A stretch of 32,650 bases of DNA from Candidatus Woesearchaeota archaeon (GCA_018303045.1 JAGVYX010000009.1:1-32650); one strand, 5' to 3'. Positions 20,162-27,904 are shown, counted from the stretch's first letter. Notes: generated by a model not told the origin, from the sequence alone. A program made the numbers and translations.

Positions 20162-20272
20162 ATGAAAAGTAAGTTGTTGTTAATAAAAAATCCCAATCGG
20201 AGCAGAGCTCCGGGGTATTTTTTAATCTTGCTTGGAATCGACATCGCAGTAGTCAAGTCACGTTGTTCGTGA
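20162..20272 (+). CDS. Candidate 36-codon upstream ORF / leader peptide
   Basis: ATG 20162 follows GAGGT at 5 nt spacing, the same arrangement as the next gene (GAGGT-5 nt-ATG 20348). The 36-aa product begins MKSKLLLIKNPNRSRAPGYF and has a hydrophobic middle (FLILLGIDIAVV). It lies in a region rich in inverted repeats ahead of a two-gene operon, so it could be a leader peptide or a small protein. Its reality rests only on the ribosome binding site. Confidence 0.35.
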   Translation: MKSKLLLIKNPNRSRAPGYFLILLGIDIAVVKSRCS

Positions 20273-20314
20273 GTTTCCTGCGGAAACAACTCCTGGGCAT
20301 GATACCCAAGCAAG
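20198..20314 (+). ncRNA. Structured 5' leader or small RNA ahead of the 77-aa gene
   Basis: Contains hairpin CGGAGC/GCTCCG (20198-20212) followed by a T-run, an outer 9-bp stem CTTGCTTGG (20227-20235) with CCAAGCAAG (20306-20314), and inner hairpins CACG/CGTG and GTTTCC/GGAAAC. Upstream, ACTTAAATAAAG near 20128 could be a TATA element, placing this in the leader of the following operon. I match it to no known RNA family. Confidence 0.35.
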
Positions 20315-20347
20315 AAATCAATAATCTTTAACTGAACGAGGTAAAAA

Positions 20348-20581
20348 ATGGCTTTTGACAAGAATTTAGATCGGGAATTGTTTTCAGAATCAGTTGATTT
20401 GGATAAGTCGGTAATTGCGGTAGCTGTCTTTTCCTATAATAATGGAACTCCCAAGCTGCAAATTTCTCGGCAGAATAAAAATGCTGCTGGCGAGTTGAGT
20501 TTTGCCAAGCTCGGAAGAATGACTAAAGAGGAAGTAGAAAAAGTTTTGCCATTAATGGAGAAAGCAAAAACTTATTTGTAA
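20348..20581 (+). CDS. Small hypothetical protein, possibly PC4-like
   Basis: 77 aa from ATG 20348, with GAGGT at 5 nt. After an acidic N-terminus comes a strand-rich middle, IAVAVFSYNNGTPKLQISRQNK, then ELSFAKLGRMTKEEVEKVLPLMEKAKTYL, which looks like beta-strands followed by one helix. This layout weakly recalls PC4-type single-strand DNA-binding transcription coactivators (strand-strand-'KLGRxT'-helix), but I am not sure. 6 nt before the HD hydrolase gene, so probably in one operon. Confidence 0.7.
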   Translation: MAFDKNLDRELFSESVDLDKSVIAVAVFSYNNGTPKLQISRQNKNAAGELSFAKLGRMTKEEVEKVLPLMEKAKTYL

Positions 20582-20587
20582 TAAAGT

Positions 20588-21277
20588 ATGAAAAAATCTG
20601 AAAAGAAAGCTCTTTCCATGCATCCATCACAACAAATCAAGTTTATTGAAGATTATGTCCGAACTGAATTATCCGGTGAAGCTTCCGGGCATGACTGGTG
20701 GCACAGCCATCGAGTTAGAAATTTAGCCTTAACTATCGCCCGAGCTGAGGGCGCTGAGTTGTATCTGGTGGAAATTACTGCCTTAATGCATGATATCGGC
20801 GACCCTAAATTTTATGAGGGGGACGAAACGGTAGCTCCGCGGTTAGTCGGCCTGAAATTGGCAGAAGCTGGACTCGCAGCAAAGGATAAAGACAAGATTA
20901 TGTACATCATCGCCCAGATGTCTTATTCCCAATCTTTAGCTGGAGAAACGGATATAGAAAAGTCTAAGGAATTTATGGCCGTGCAGGATGCCGACCGGCT
21001 GGATGGAATCGGAGCCATCGGCCTAGCCCGCGTTTTTGCCTATGGCGGCAGCAAAGGGCGGCTGATTCATGACCCAAATATAAAACCCAAACAGAATATA
21101 ACTAAGGAGGAATACCGGGTTTCTAAAGGAACCAGCATTAACCATTTGTATGAAAAAATGTTACGATTGAAGGATTTAATGAATACGGAAACTGGCCGAA
21201 GAATCGCCGAAGAGAGACATTTATTTATAGGGCAGTTTTTAGATCGGTTTTATAAAGAATGGGATGGTCAGGCTTAA
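20588..21277 (+). CDS. HD-domain metal-dependent phosphohydrolase (YedJ-like)
   Basis: 229 aa. The HD signature is complete: H35 in GHDWWHSHRV, H68-D69 in ALMHDIGD, and a later Asp in VQDADRLDGIGAIG (about 134-138). HDWWH and DADRLDAIGA are characteristic of the YedJ/PF01966 group of predicted nucleotide or phosphate-ester hydrolases. Soluble, no signal peptide. Substrate unknown. Downstream of the small PC4-like gene. Confidence 0.88.
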   Translation: MKKSEKKALSMHPSQQIKFIEDYVRTELSGEASGHDWWHSHRVRNLALTIARAEGAELYLVEITALMHDIGDPKFYEGDETVAPRLVGLKLAEAGLAAKDKDKIMYIIAQMSYSQSLAGETDIEKSKEFMAVQDADRLDGIGAIGLARVFAYGGSKGRLIHDPNIKPKQNITKEEYRVSKGTSINHLYEKMLRLKDLMNTETGRRIAEERHLFIGQFLDRFYKEWDGQA

Positions 21278-21322
21278 AGCTTTAGAGAATTTTGAATAAT
21301 TCATATTTTATGATTTTCAACT

Positions 21323-22012
21323 TTAATTTATCACATCATAAACTAGATGAAGATAAGAATTCTTTAACTTCCTGCACGTCTTCAGTTTAAGGGTTTTGAT
21401 CTTATTTAAATCAGATATTGACTTTAAAGACTCTCCGCCTATTAGCGCGGATGTTTGTTCTCCGCCAATTAAAGCTGGAGCAATGACCAGATTAATTCTA
21501 TCAATTAAGCCCAACCTAACTAGAAGGGCATTTAAAGTTCCTCCCGATTGTACGGTTACTCGATTCATTTTATATTTTACTTTTAATCGATTAAATAAAT
21601 CATTAAAATTAATTTTGTTTTGGTAAAAGATGGTTTCAGCTTCTTTGAAATTAAAAGCGGGATGATTTTTATTGGAAGTCGCTAGAAATAGCTTTTTCGA
21701 TTTTTTAATCATATTTTTAATGCCGGTTTGCGTAAGGTGATTGTTATCAACGATAATAAAGTTAACTGGTAATTTGTGAATCTCTGTTTTTGAGTCATTC
21801 ATTCCGATTTTGACCATTACCCTGCCAGTGTTAAATGAATTGATGTCCGTGCTCTGTTCTAATTGGTAATACTGCTTTAATCCTTCTTTTAGGCCATTAA
21901 TCTTGGGAAAATCTTTATCAAAGTCTCGTCCATCAACACACCCCGTGGAGATTTTTCCATCAACAGAAGAAAGCATAAACAAGGTATTGAAAGTTCTGTT
22001 TTTTGCCATCAT
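21323..22012 (-). CDS. RibD C-terminal/DHFR-like reductase
   Basis: About 230 aa. A NADPH-dependent reductase fold of the RibD_C type, which in riboflavin biosynthesis reduces the pyrimidine ribosyl intermediate. Visible are FMLSSVDGKIST at the N-terminus, GRVMVKIG, VQSGGTLNALLVRLGLID and NLVIAPALIGGEQTSALIGGES, all typical. I place the start at the tandem ATG near 22012 because the family begins at this point; an upstream ATG at 22036 would add 8 residues. No other riboflavin genes are visible nearby, so its substrate may differ. Confidence 0.8.
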   Translation of the reverse strand: MMAKNRTFNTLFMLSSVDGKISTGCVDGRDFDKDFPKINGLKEGLKQYYQLEQSTDINSFNTGRVMVKIGMNDSKTEIHKLPVNFIIVDNNHLTQTGIKNMIKKSKKLFLATSNKNHPAFNFKEAETIFYQNKINFNDLFNRLKVKYKMNRVTVQSGGTLNALLVRLGLIDRINLVIAPALIGGEQTSALIGGESLKSISDLNKIKTLKLKTCRKLKNSYLHLVYDVIN

Positions 22013-22082
22013 TATCTCTAAACTTAATACCTGCATGCCCCCTATTCCCTGCTGAATAATTAAATGTCTGATCTAATCAATC

Positions 22083-25000
22083 CTAAATATTTAAGCTGGT
22101 AACTTTGCTTACTCCGTCTTTCATGCTGATGCCGAATAAAGTGTCAGCTTCGGAAATCAAGGCGTCATTGTGCGAGATGACCACATACTGGGCTTTATTC
22201 GAATATTCCCGGATCAATTTGGATAACCGCTCAGCATTGTGCTTGTCCAGAGCAGCGTCAATTTCATCCAAAATGTAGAAGGAAGCCGGCTGGTATTCCT
22301 GGATCGCAAAGATAAAGGACAGGGCAGTTATGGTTTTCTCTCCTCCCGACAACGATTTGATATCCATGTAGCGGTTCCCAGTTAATTTAACTTTGATGCT
22401 TAGTCCTTCCTCAAAGGGCTTTTCCTTATTGTCCAGCTGCAGGTAAGCGTTGCCTTTGCTAAACAAGGTGGAAAAAATCCTCGTGAAATTTTTATTAGCT
22501 TGCTCAAAGGTCTTCATGAAATGCTCTTTCTTTTTGGTTTCAATTTCATTCATTAAAGTTAGAACATCAGTTTTTTCTTTATACAGGCTGTCTTTTTTTT
22601 CCAATAATTTATTAAATTCAGTTTCTACCTGTTCATAAACCTCTAAAGCCTTCAGGTTTACAGCGGACATCTGGGCCATCATTACTTCATATTTGCTCAT
22701 TTCCGGTTTTAATTCCGCAGCTGTTTTATTTTTTAAAATGGGCGCTTCTTTCACCAGGCTGAATTCTTCCTGCAATCCGGCCAGCTTGGCTTTAATTTCC
22801 GCATTTTTTAAAGAGCATAAATTCAATTCCCGCTCCTGGGCCCTCGTTTTTTCCCGGCAATTCTCGATTTCGTTTTCCGACCGGTTTATTTCGCCGTTTA
22901 ATTTTTCTCTCTGGGCAAATAAAGCCCGATATTTGGAGTAGAATTCCGTGCTGGCTTTCTCCTTATCCTTAAGCGCGGCTTCTTCATCTTTAATGGTGTT
23001 GGTTAAGAGTTTAATTTCCTCATTAAAAGCAACTTCTTCTTTGCCATGCTGTTTCATAATTTCGGCGATTTTTTCTTTTTCCGGAGCCAGCAATTGAATT
23101 TGATGGATATTGTTATTGCGCAATTCGCTGTCGAGTTTAACCAAATCTTCCCGGCATTTTTGCTTGGATTCCTCAAAAGCCTGCAGCTGGGCCAGCAAGC
23201 GGGGATCGCGCAATTCATTTACTTCTGTTCTCAGCAGCTGTTTTCTGCTTTTTAGAGCCGCTAAATCCCGGTTAATGGCCGTGATATCTTTTTGCACATT
23301 GCCCAACTCGGAGTCTATTTCTTTTAGCCGGCCGGCTAATTGTTGGCTTAATTCAGCATTGGCTTCTAAATCGCTGCTTTCCAGATGGAGCGTTTTTTCT
23401 GATTTGATGATTTCCGCTTCCAGTTCGGCTTTCAGGGTTCTTAAACAAGAAATTTCTTGTTCGTTAGCTCTTCTCTTGGTTTCGATATTTAAGATTACCG
23501 ACTGTAATTCGGAGATTTTTGCCTCCATTTTTTCTAAATCTTCAACGGAATCTTTTTCGATAAATCCCAACCCTGCCCTTTTATTGATAAATCCGCCCCT
23601 CATCGCGCCGCTGGCTTCAGAAATATCTCCTTCTAGAGTGGTCATTTTAATTCTTCCGACGCCGATTTTCCTCACGGCATTTAAGTCCTCAACCACTATA
23701 GAGTTGCCAAAAACATACTGAAAGGCAGTTTTAAACTGTGGCTTAAAATTAACCAGATTTAAAGCAAAATCGTGGACTCCGGGCTGTTTCAATAATTTCT
23801 TGTCTTCCTCATTAATCGGCTGCGCCTTTATTTTATTTAAAGGAATGAACGAAGCCAAGCCGCTTTTATTGGTTTTTAAGTATTTAATGCATTCAGCTGC
23901 GGTTTGGTCATCAGCTACTACAATCTGCTGCATCTTGTTTCCGGCAGACATTTCCAGGGCCGTAGCGTATTTCTTATTAGCCTGCCCTAATTCAGCAATG
24001 GTCCCATGAACTCCAGAAAATTGTTTTTTGTTTTCCAGGATGCTTTTTATAGCCTGGTTGCTGGCCAGATGAGCCTGCAGGGACATGGTTTTTGCCTGCA
24101 GCTTGGCTTGAAGATCTTGCTGTTGGATCAAGGACTGTTTAGCCTGGCCGAGCTGGGAAGCAAAACTGCTGTCAGCGTCTAAGCGCTGGTTTAGCTTGAG
24201 TGCGGCATTTTTAAAATTTTTTTTGCAGTCCTGCAGGATTCTGATTTGCTCTTTATTTTGCTCGCTGACTTCTTTAACTTTTTTAATTTTTTCGTTGATC
24301 GTCTGCAGCTGGTATTCGAGGCGGTCTTTTTCACGCAGCAATTCCTGCTGCTTTTGCCGGACGGTTTGTATTTCTTCCTGTTTTTGCTCAATCAACTTAT
24401 CTTTTTCTTCAATTTCCGAATCCAGTTCTTTGGAAGATTCAATGTTATTTTTTTTCTTGAAGGAATCTATATTTTTTTGAAGATCCTGCAATTCTTTATT
24501 TTTTCTGGAAAGGGAATGCTGCAATTCTTTCTGCTGTTGATTATAAGAAGCGCTTTTAGCTTCCAGATCTTTTAGTTCTTGGTTAAACTGGTCTCTGCGC
24601 TGCAGGATTTTATTAATTTCATCTTTAAGCGTGGAGGTTCTGGCTTTATCTTTGGTAATAGATATCTTTAAATCTTCAATTTCTTTATGAACTTTTAACT
24701 GTTCTTTCTCTCCTTTCTGTTCAATTTCCTGATTCATGGAAGCGATTTCGGTTTTAGCTGAAGTTATTTTTTCTTTCAATTCATTAATTCTTTTTTCAGA
24801 TTCAGCAATTCTGCGCTGGCTTTTTCCTAATTCAGTCAAATGCTCGGAATTAGCTGATTCCAGATCCTGAATCCGCAACTGCAAATAAGTTGCTTTATAG
24901 GAATTAATTTTATCCTTAAGATCTTTGAATTTTAGGGCCTGATCGCGGTCCTGTTTCAGTTCTTTGAGATAAACGCTTCTTTCTTTAAGGATAATCTCAG

Positions 25001-25574
25001 CATTATTTAGCTTCTCTTCCACTTTGTTCAGCTCCAGCAGGGATTTGTGTTTTTTATCTTCATAAATGGAAACGTCGCTGATTTCTTCGATAATCTTTCT
25101 CCTTTCCAGCGGAGACATATCCACAAATCTGGTGATATCCCCCTGTAGAATAATATTGTATCCTTCTGGATTAACTCGGGCTAAAGACAAGAGGTCAACT
25201 ATCTCAGTTCTGGTCTGCTTTTTTCCATTTACCCTGTAAGCGCTGCTGCCGTCTTTAGAAATAATTCGGCTGATCACTACTTCTTTCTCATCGAGCGGAA
25301 AGATCTTTTTCTCGTTGGAAAAAGCAATTTCCACGCTGCCAGAGCCTGCTGGCTGCTTGCTTTTCCCGCCATTGAAAATTAAATTTGCGGCTTTCTCAGC
25401 CCGCATGGATTTAGCTGATAACCGGCCCAACACAAAACACAGGGCATCTCCAATATTGGATTTGCCTGAACCATTTGGGCCTAGAATGCAGTTAAATTGG
25501 TCTTTAAATAAGATATCCGTTTTATGGGCGAAACTCTTAAATCCCTGAATAGTTACGCGATTAATTTTAGTCAT
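22083..25574 (-). CDS. smc: Chromosome segregation ATPase SMC
   Basis: 1163 aa. Dimeric coiled-coil ATPase that organises chromosomes. Walker A is GPNGSGKS at residues 32-39; the long coiled coils flank a hinge domain near residues 510-660 (SGVHGTIAELGQANKKYATALE... MRGGFINKR). The C-terminal half has the ABC signature LSGGEKTITALSF and Walker B FYILDEIDAALD, followed by VISHNDALISEAD. All catalytic motifs are intact. It starts at ATG 25574 with a TATATAA sequence very near; the actual promoter may lie further up. scpA is not adjacent. Confidence 0.97.
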   Translation of the reverse strand: MTKINRVTIQGFKSFAHKTDILFKDQFNCILGPNGSGKSNIGDALCFVLGRLSAKSMRAEKAANLIFNGGKSKQPAGSGSVEIAFSNEKKIFPLDEKEVVISRIISKDGSSAYRVNGKKQTRTEIVDLLSLARVNPEGYNIILQGDITRFVDMSPLERRKIIEEISDVSIYEDKKHKSLLELNKVEEKLNNAEIILKERSVYLKELKQDRDQALKFKDLKDKINSYKATYLQLRIQDLESANSEHLTELGKSQRRIAESEKRINELKEKITSAKTEIASMNQEIEQKGEKEQLKVHKEIEDLKISITKDKARTSTLKDEINKILQRRDQFNQELKDLEAKSASYNQQQKELQHSLSRKNKELQDLQKNIDSFKKKNNIESSKELDSEIEEKDKLIEQKQEEIQTVRQKQQELLREKDRLEYQLQTINEKIKKVKEVSEQNKEQIRILQDCKKNFKNAALKLNQRLDADSSFASQLGQAKQSLIQQQDLQAKLQAKTMSLQAHLASNQAIKSILENKKQFSGVHGTIAELGQANKKYATALEMSAGNKMQQIVVADDQTAAECIKYLKTNKSGLASFIPLNKIKAQPINEEDKKLLKQPGVHDFALNLVNFKPQFKTAFQYVFGNSIVVEDLNAVRKIGVGRIKMTTLEGDISEASGAMRGGFINKRAGLGFIEKDSVEDLEKMEAKISELQSVILNIETKRRANEQEISCLRTLKAELEAEIIKSEKTLHLESSDLEANAELSQQLAGRLKEIDSELGNVQKDITAINRDLAALKSRKQLLRTEVNELRDPRLLAQLQAFEESKQKCREDLVKLDSELRNNNIHQIQLLAPEKEKIAEIMKQHGKEEVAFNEEIKLLTNTIKDEEAALKDKEKASTEFYSKYRALFAQREKLNGEINRSENEIENCREKTRAQERELNLCSLKNAEIKAKLAGLQEEFSLVKEAPILKNKTAAELKPEMSKYEVMMAQMSAVNLKALEVYEQVETEFNKLLEKKDSLYKEKTDVLTLMNEIETKKKEHFMKTFEQANKNFTRIFSTLFSKGNAYLQLDNKEKPFEEGLSIKVKLTGNRYMDIKSLSGGEKTITALSFIFAIQEYQPASFYILDEIDAALDKHNAERLSKLIREYSNKAQYVVISHNDALISEADTLFGISMKDGVSKVTSLNI

Positions 25575-25635
25575 TTTTATATAGATAAAGCACTAAATAT
25601 TCGTACATTTCATAGTACATTCCAATATCGTTTGT

Positions 25636-25662
25636 CACTAAATTTTATACCAAAATTTAGTG
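25636..25662. repeat. Perfect 11-bp inverted repeat upstream of smc
   Basis: CACTAAATTTT / AAAATTTAGTG with a 5-nt loop ATACC. It is 62 bp upstream of the smc start codon. A half-site copy, GCACTAAATATTCG, lies closer to smc (about 25590-25603). It could be an operator or a transcript hairpin. Confidence 0.6.
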
Positions 25663-25760
25663 CCTACACTATACCTAGAAGGTTTCATTTTTTGTTTATA
25701 AACTTTTGCCTTTAACAAAAAGACGGGGAAGAACAGTAATTTTTAAGCAGAAATTATTTT

Positions 25761-25861
25761 TGTTGGGCTGAATCTTGCGAATCGGAAGTTTTACAGCAAT
25801 TTAATGCTAACCACATGGATTTTCTAAGCCAAACTCCTCTTATTGTCGCATTCGCCCAACA
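25761..25861. other. Intergenic stretch bounded by a 12-bp inverted repeat, possible structured RNA
   Basis: TGTTGGGC(T)GAAT at 25761-25773 pairs with ATTCGCCCAACA at 25850-25861 (one bulged T); an alternative partner GCGAAT is at 25777-25782. The 75-nt interior has small hairpins such as AGCA/TGCT. It lies between smc and the single-pass membrane protein gene, in a 372-bp gap without ORFs. No RNA family is recognised. Confidence 0.3.
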
Positions 25862-25946
25862 GCTAAATCTATAGTTAAGAGAATTTATAATTGTTTCTTA
25901 CCACTTCGGGTAAATAAAAAAGTAAAAATGAGAAAATTTAAAAAAA

Positions 25947-26702
25947 TTAACCTTTTAAATTAAGGTCTTTCTGCGCTGAAGCCATGGCTTTGGGCACTTC
26001 TTCATCATTGTTGAACAAGATGACTCTTACAGTAACGCTTTCCAAATTTCCAGCTTCTTTTTCATTGTAGCCGAAAGGTTTGTCCAAAGTCACTTTGCCA
26101 GACTGAGTTTCACCGGATCTTATCATCTGTAATTCAGAAGAAAGAGTAGCTTTTTTCTCTACATCTTCATAACCTTCGACCATGATTAAAAAATATCCCG
26201 GAGTTATTGAACCAGGTTCACCGTTAATGATCGAATAATCCAAAGCAATAATTTTTCCCCACGTATCCTGCCATTGCACTTCGAGGTCATTTAAGCTGAT
26301 TTTAGTGTTTTTATAAGTTTCAACAACCGGTTCATTGCTTTTATCTTCAACTGCTGGTTCAGATTCCTCTTTTAATTTGGTTTTTGGTTCTGTTACTGTT
26401 TCTTCTGGAAGAACTTCCTTGGGCTGGGATGGTTCTACTACTGCTTCCGTGGTGGTTAATCCAGTAAGCTCAAAATTGTTAGCGCTTAATCTTCCCAGAA
26501 AGAATACTGCTAGCAACACAACTACCACTAAGCCTACGCGGCCGATACGGCCTGGATTCAGCTTAATGCGTATTTCCCGGTCCTTTCCCGGACGCGAATT
26601 ATCTCTGGTTTCCCGAACGGGCTTGACTTCATCCCTGTTTTCCCGGAAGGGTTTTATTGGTCTGGAAACCTGCACACCATCTTCTTCAAATCCTCTTGCC
26701 AT
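25947..26702 (-). CDS. Single-pass membrane protein with large extracytoplasmic domain, hypothetical
   Basis: 251 aa, starting at ATG 26702 with GGAGTGAT about 8 nt upstream. The N-terminal ~50 residues are highly charged and repetitive (RPIKPFRENRDEVKPVRETRDN). One transmembrane segment follows (about residues 54-71, VGLVVVVLLAVFFLGRLS), then a Glu/Pro/Thr-rich linker (PKEVLPEETVTEPKTKLKEE) and a beta-rich C-terminal domain from about residue 130 to the end. The topology suggests an N-in anchor with an outside sensor or adhesion-like domain. The family is not recognised, though this layout is common among DPANN surface proteins. Confidence 0.85.
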   Translation of the reverse strand: MARGFEEDGVQVSRPIKPFRENRDEVKPVRETRDNSRPGKDREIRIKLNPGRIGRVGLVVVVLLAVFFLGRLSANNFELTGLTTTEAVVEPSQPKEVLPEETVTEPKTKLKEESEPAVEDKSNEPVVETYKNTKISLNDLEVQWQDTWGKIIALDYSIINGEPGSITPGYFLIMVEGYEDVEKKATLSSELQMIRSGETQSGKVTLDKPFGYNEKEAGNLESVTVRVILFNNDEEVPKAMASAQKDLNLKG

Positions 26703-26785
26703 AATAATATCACTCCTTTTAGATAATAGGTTAGAGTAAAATTTTAGGATATATAAAGATAACGGTGATTGAAGAATTATAGAAA

Positions 26786-26806
26786 TGCACCCGCCTGGAT
26801 TCGAAT
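26786..26806 (-). pseudogene. Orphan tRNA 3'-end fragment (tRNA-Gly-like)
   Basis: On the - strand this reads T loop TTCGAAT, CCAGG, CGGGTGC, A, that is the 3' half of a tRNA from position 54 to 73, with only two differences from the 3' end of tRNA-Gly(UCC) 840 bp away. The upstream part CCGGA would not form a proper T stem with CCAGG, and no matching 5' half (GCACCCG) is found in the window. It is therefore a remnant, a duplicated insertion-site end, or the 3' half of a split tRNA. Confidence 0.7.
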
Positions 26807-26883
26807 CCGGTCTTTGAAAATATACTTACAATATTGACAATCTTTAATAATTTAATCTATTCATTCATACATAACTTTCTGAT

Positions 26884-27624
26884 ATGAATAAACAAAGATT
26901 AAATTCAACAGAATTAGACCAAATATCTACTTTAATTCTTAGTGGTTTTTCCTTAAAGACTATAGCAAATAAGCTTAATAAGAGTAAAACTACAATTTAT
27001 TATCATTTTAGAAAAGTTAAGGGTAAAACTATTATTCCTCTAACAATAAATCGATTAAACGACGAGTTGATTGGTGAATTTATCGGTTTATTCGCCGGTG
27101 ATGGTTCTTTTTACAAGACTAAAGATTATAAATATAAAATAAGGCTTCATTTTAGTTGCAGAGACCAGAATTATGTTGATAATTTGATCAAGAACGTATT
27201 AGTCCCCTTATTTAATAAAAAACCAATGCAATTTTTAGAAGAAAATAGACTTAATTTATGCTATAATTCTAAGGAACTTTATGGATTTATCAAACAGTAC
27301 TTGCTTTGGGATCATCATTTAAAGAAAACGTATACAGTTAGACTTATTTCAAATAATTATTCAAAGAAATTTTTAATTGGTTTTATTAGAGGTAGTTTAG
27401 ATAGTGATGGTCATTTTTCATCTGATAAAATTTCCTTTGCAACAGTTTCAACTAATCTTAAAGATAACATTATTTCTGCTTTAAAAATTTTAGATTTAAC
27501 CTATTCTGTTGGGTATTATGTTGATAAAAGACCTAATCGGGTTGGAATTTATCATATTAATATCCCCAAGGGAGAACATCCTAAGTTTATATCATTGATA
27601 AAACCAAGAAATATGAGGAGCTAA
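26884..27624 (+). CDS. LAGLIDADG homing endonuclease with N-terminal helix-turn-helix
   Basis: 246 aa. Site-specific DNA endonuclease with two LAGLIDADG motifs: GEFIGLFAGDGSF (residues 64-76, catalytic D73) and IGFIRGSLDSDGHF (165-178, D175), so it should act as a monomer. The N-terminus (about residues 9-47, LDQISTLILSGFSLKTIANK) is a helix-turn-helix resembling resolvase/invertase DNA-binding domains. Both catalytic acids are kept and the frame is intact, so it is probably active. Base composition is AT-richer than the neighbours. It is antisense to the tRNAs and ends 1 bp short of the 3' end of tRNA-Gly(UCC), with a second tRNA 3' fragment about 80 bp upstream. Confidence 0.92.
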   Translation: MNKQRLNSTELDQISTLILSGFSLKTIANKLNKSKTTIYYHFRKVKGKTIIPLTINRLNDELIGEFIGLFAGDGSFYKTKDYKYKIRLHFSCRDQNYVDNLIKNVLVPLFNKKPMQFLEENRLNLCYNSKELYGFIKQYLLWDHHLKKTYTVRLISNNYSKKFLIGFIRGSLDSDGHFSSDKISFATVSTNLKDNIISALKILDLTYSVGYYVDKRPNRVGIYHINIPKGEHPKFISLIKPRNMRS

Positions 27625-27645
27625 ATGCACCGGCCGGGATTCGAA

Positions 27646-27673
27646 TATCCGAACGCCGCTCCTCGAAGCGTTT
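27646..27673 (-). other. Non-canonical tRNA intron at 53/54 (T arm of tRNA-Gly TCC)
   Basis: 28 nt. Central helix UCCG/CGGA perfect, inner helix AACGC/GCGUU perfect, bulges GG^A and UA^U, outer helix UGA/UCG. Same insertion position as the T-arm intron of tRNA-Tyr. Confidence 0.88.
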
Positions 27674-27715
27674 CCCGGATCATCGGCTGACTTCTGGATA
27701 ATGGAAGGCCGACAT

Positions 27716-27748
27716 TTGCTCGTTCCAATGCCATTAACAAATGGAACT
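27716..27748 (-). other. Non-canonical tRNA intron in the D arm (23/24) of tRNA-Gly TCC
   Basis: 33 nt. Inner helix GUUCCA/UGGAAC (6 bp), central helix GCU(A)/(G)AGC with one mismatch, bulges GU^A and AA^A, outer helix ACG/UGU. Excision restores D stem GTAT/GTAT. Confidence 0.8.
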
Positions 27749-27885
27749 ACTAGCCGTTATACTACCGGTGCTTAATCAGTTATTTAAAGAGATTCTTTAT
27801 TAAATTTTTGGTGCTTTGTAATACTTCACTATTCTGAAGCCGCTTAATTATATTTTAGGAGTATTGAAAAGCTTATTTACTTGTG

Positions 27886-27904
27886 TTAGCTACTTTGTAG
27901 CTAA
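27886..27904. repeat. Short perfect inverted repeat between dnaJ and tRNA-Gly(TCC)
   Basis: TTAGCTAC-ttt-GTAGCTAA, an 8-bp stem with a 3-nt loop. It may act as a 3'-end hairpin for the dnaJ transcript on the - strand. The rest of this 236-bp gap shows nothing clear. Confidence 0.5.

Larger units (their letters stand above)
27626..27771 (-). tRNA. tRNA-Gly(TCC), interrupted by three introns
   Basis: Acceptor GCACCGG/CCGGTGC with A73; anticodon stem TCGGC/GCCGA; loop CTTCCAA; anticodon TCC (complement of 27703-27705). Intron 1 (27716-27748, 33 nt) is at D-arm position 23/24, intron 2 (27689-27701, 13 nt) at 37/38, and intron 3 (27646-27673, 28 nt) at 53/54 between T stem CCGGG and T loop TTCGAAT. 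Splicing all three yields a coherent 72-nt tRNA. The BHB central helices are GCU(A)/(G)AGC, CUUC/GAAG and UCCG/CGGA. The gene ends 1 bp from the stop codon of the convergent homing endonuclease. Confidence 0.9.

Noticed and set aside
20270-20347. Selenocysteine read-through of TGA at 20270
   Set aside because: The nearby hairpins do not resemble an archaeal SECIS, and the extension reaches another stop after about eleven codons.
20158-20361. 67-aa ORF on the - strand
   Set aside because: It is antisense to the inverted-repeat leader and the start of the next gene; no ribosome binding site; composition not protein-like.
23046-24575. Several open frames of 70-200 aa on the + strand inside smc
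   Set aside because: They are shadows of the coiled-coil coding sequence, rich in Ser/Leu/Phe as expected for antisense of Glu/Lys-rich regions.
26786-27673. Functional large tRNA intron carrying the homing endonuclease, spliced from G53 of tRNA-Gly to the orphan T54
   Set aside because: The proximal 3' exon already gives a perfect BHB; at the distal copy CGGA directly abuts TTCG without the 3-nt bulge, and acceptor and T stems would each gain a mismatch.
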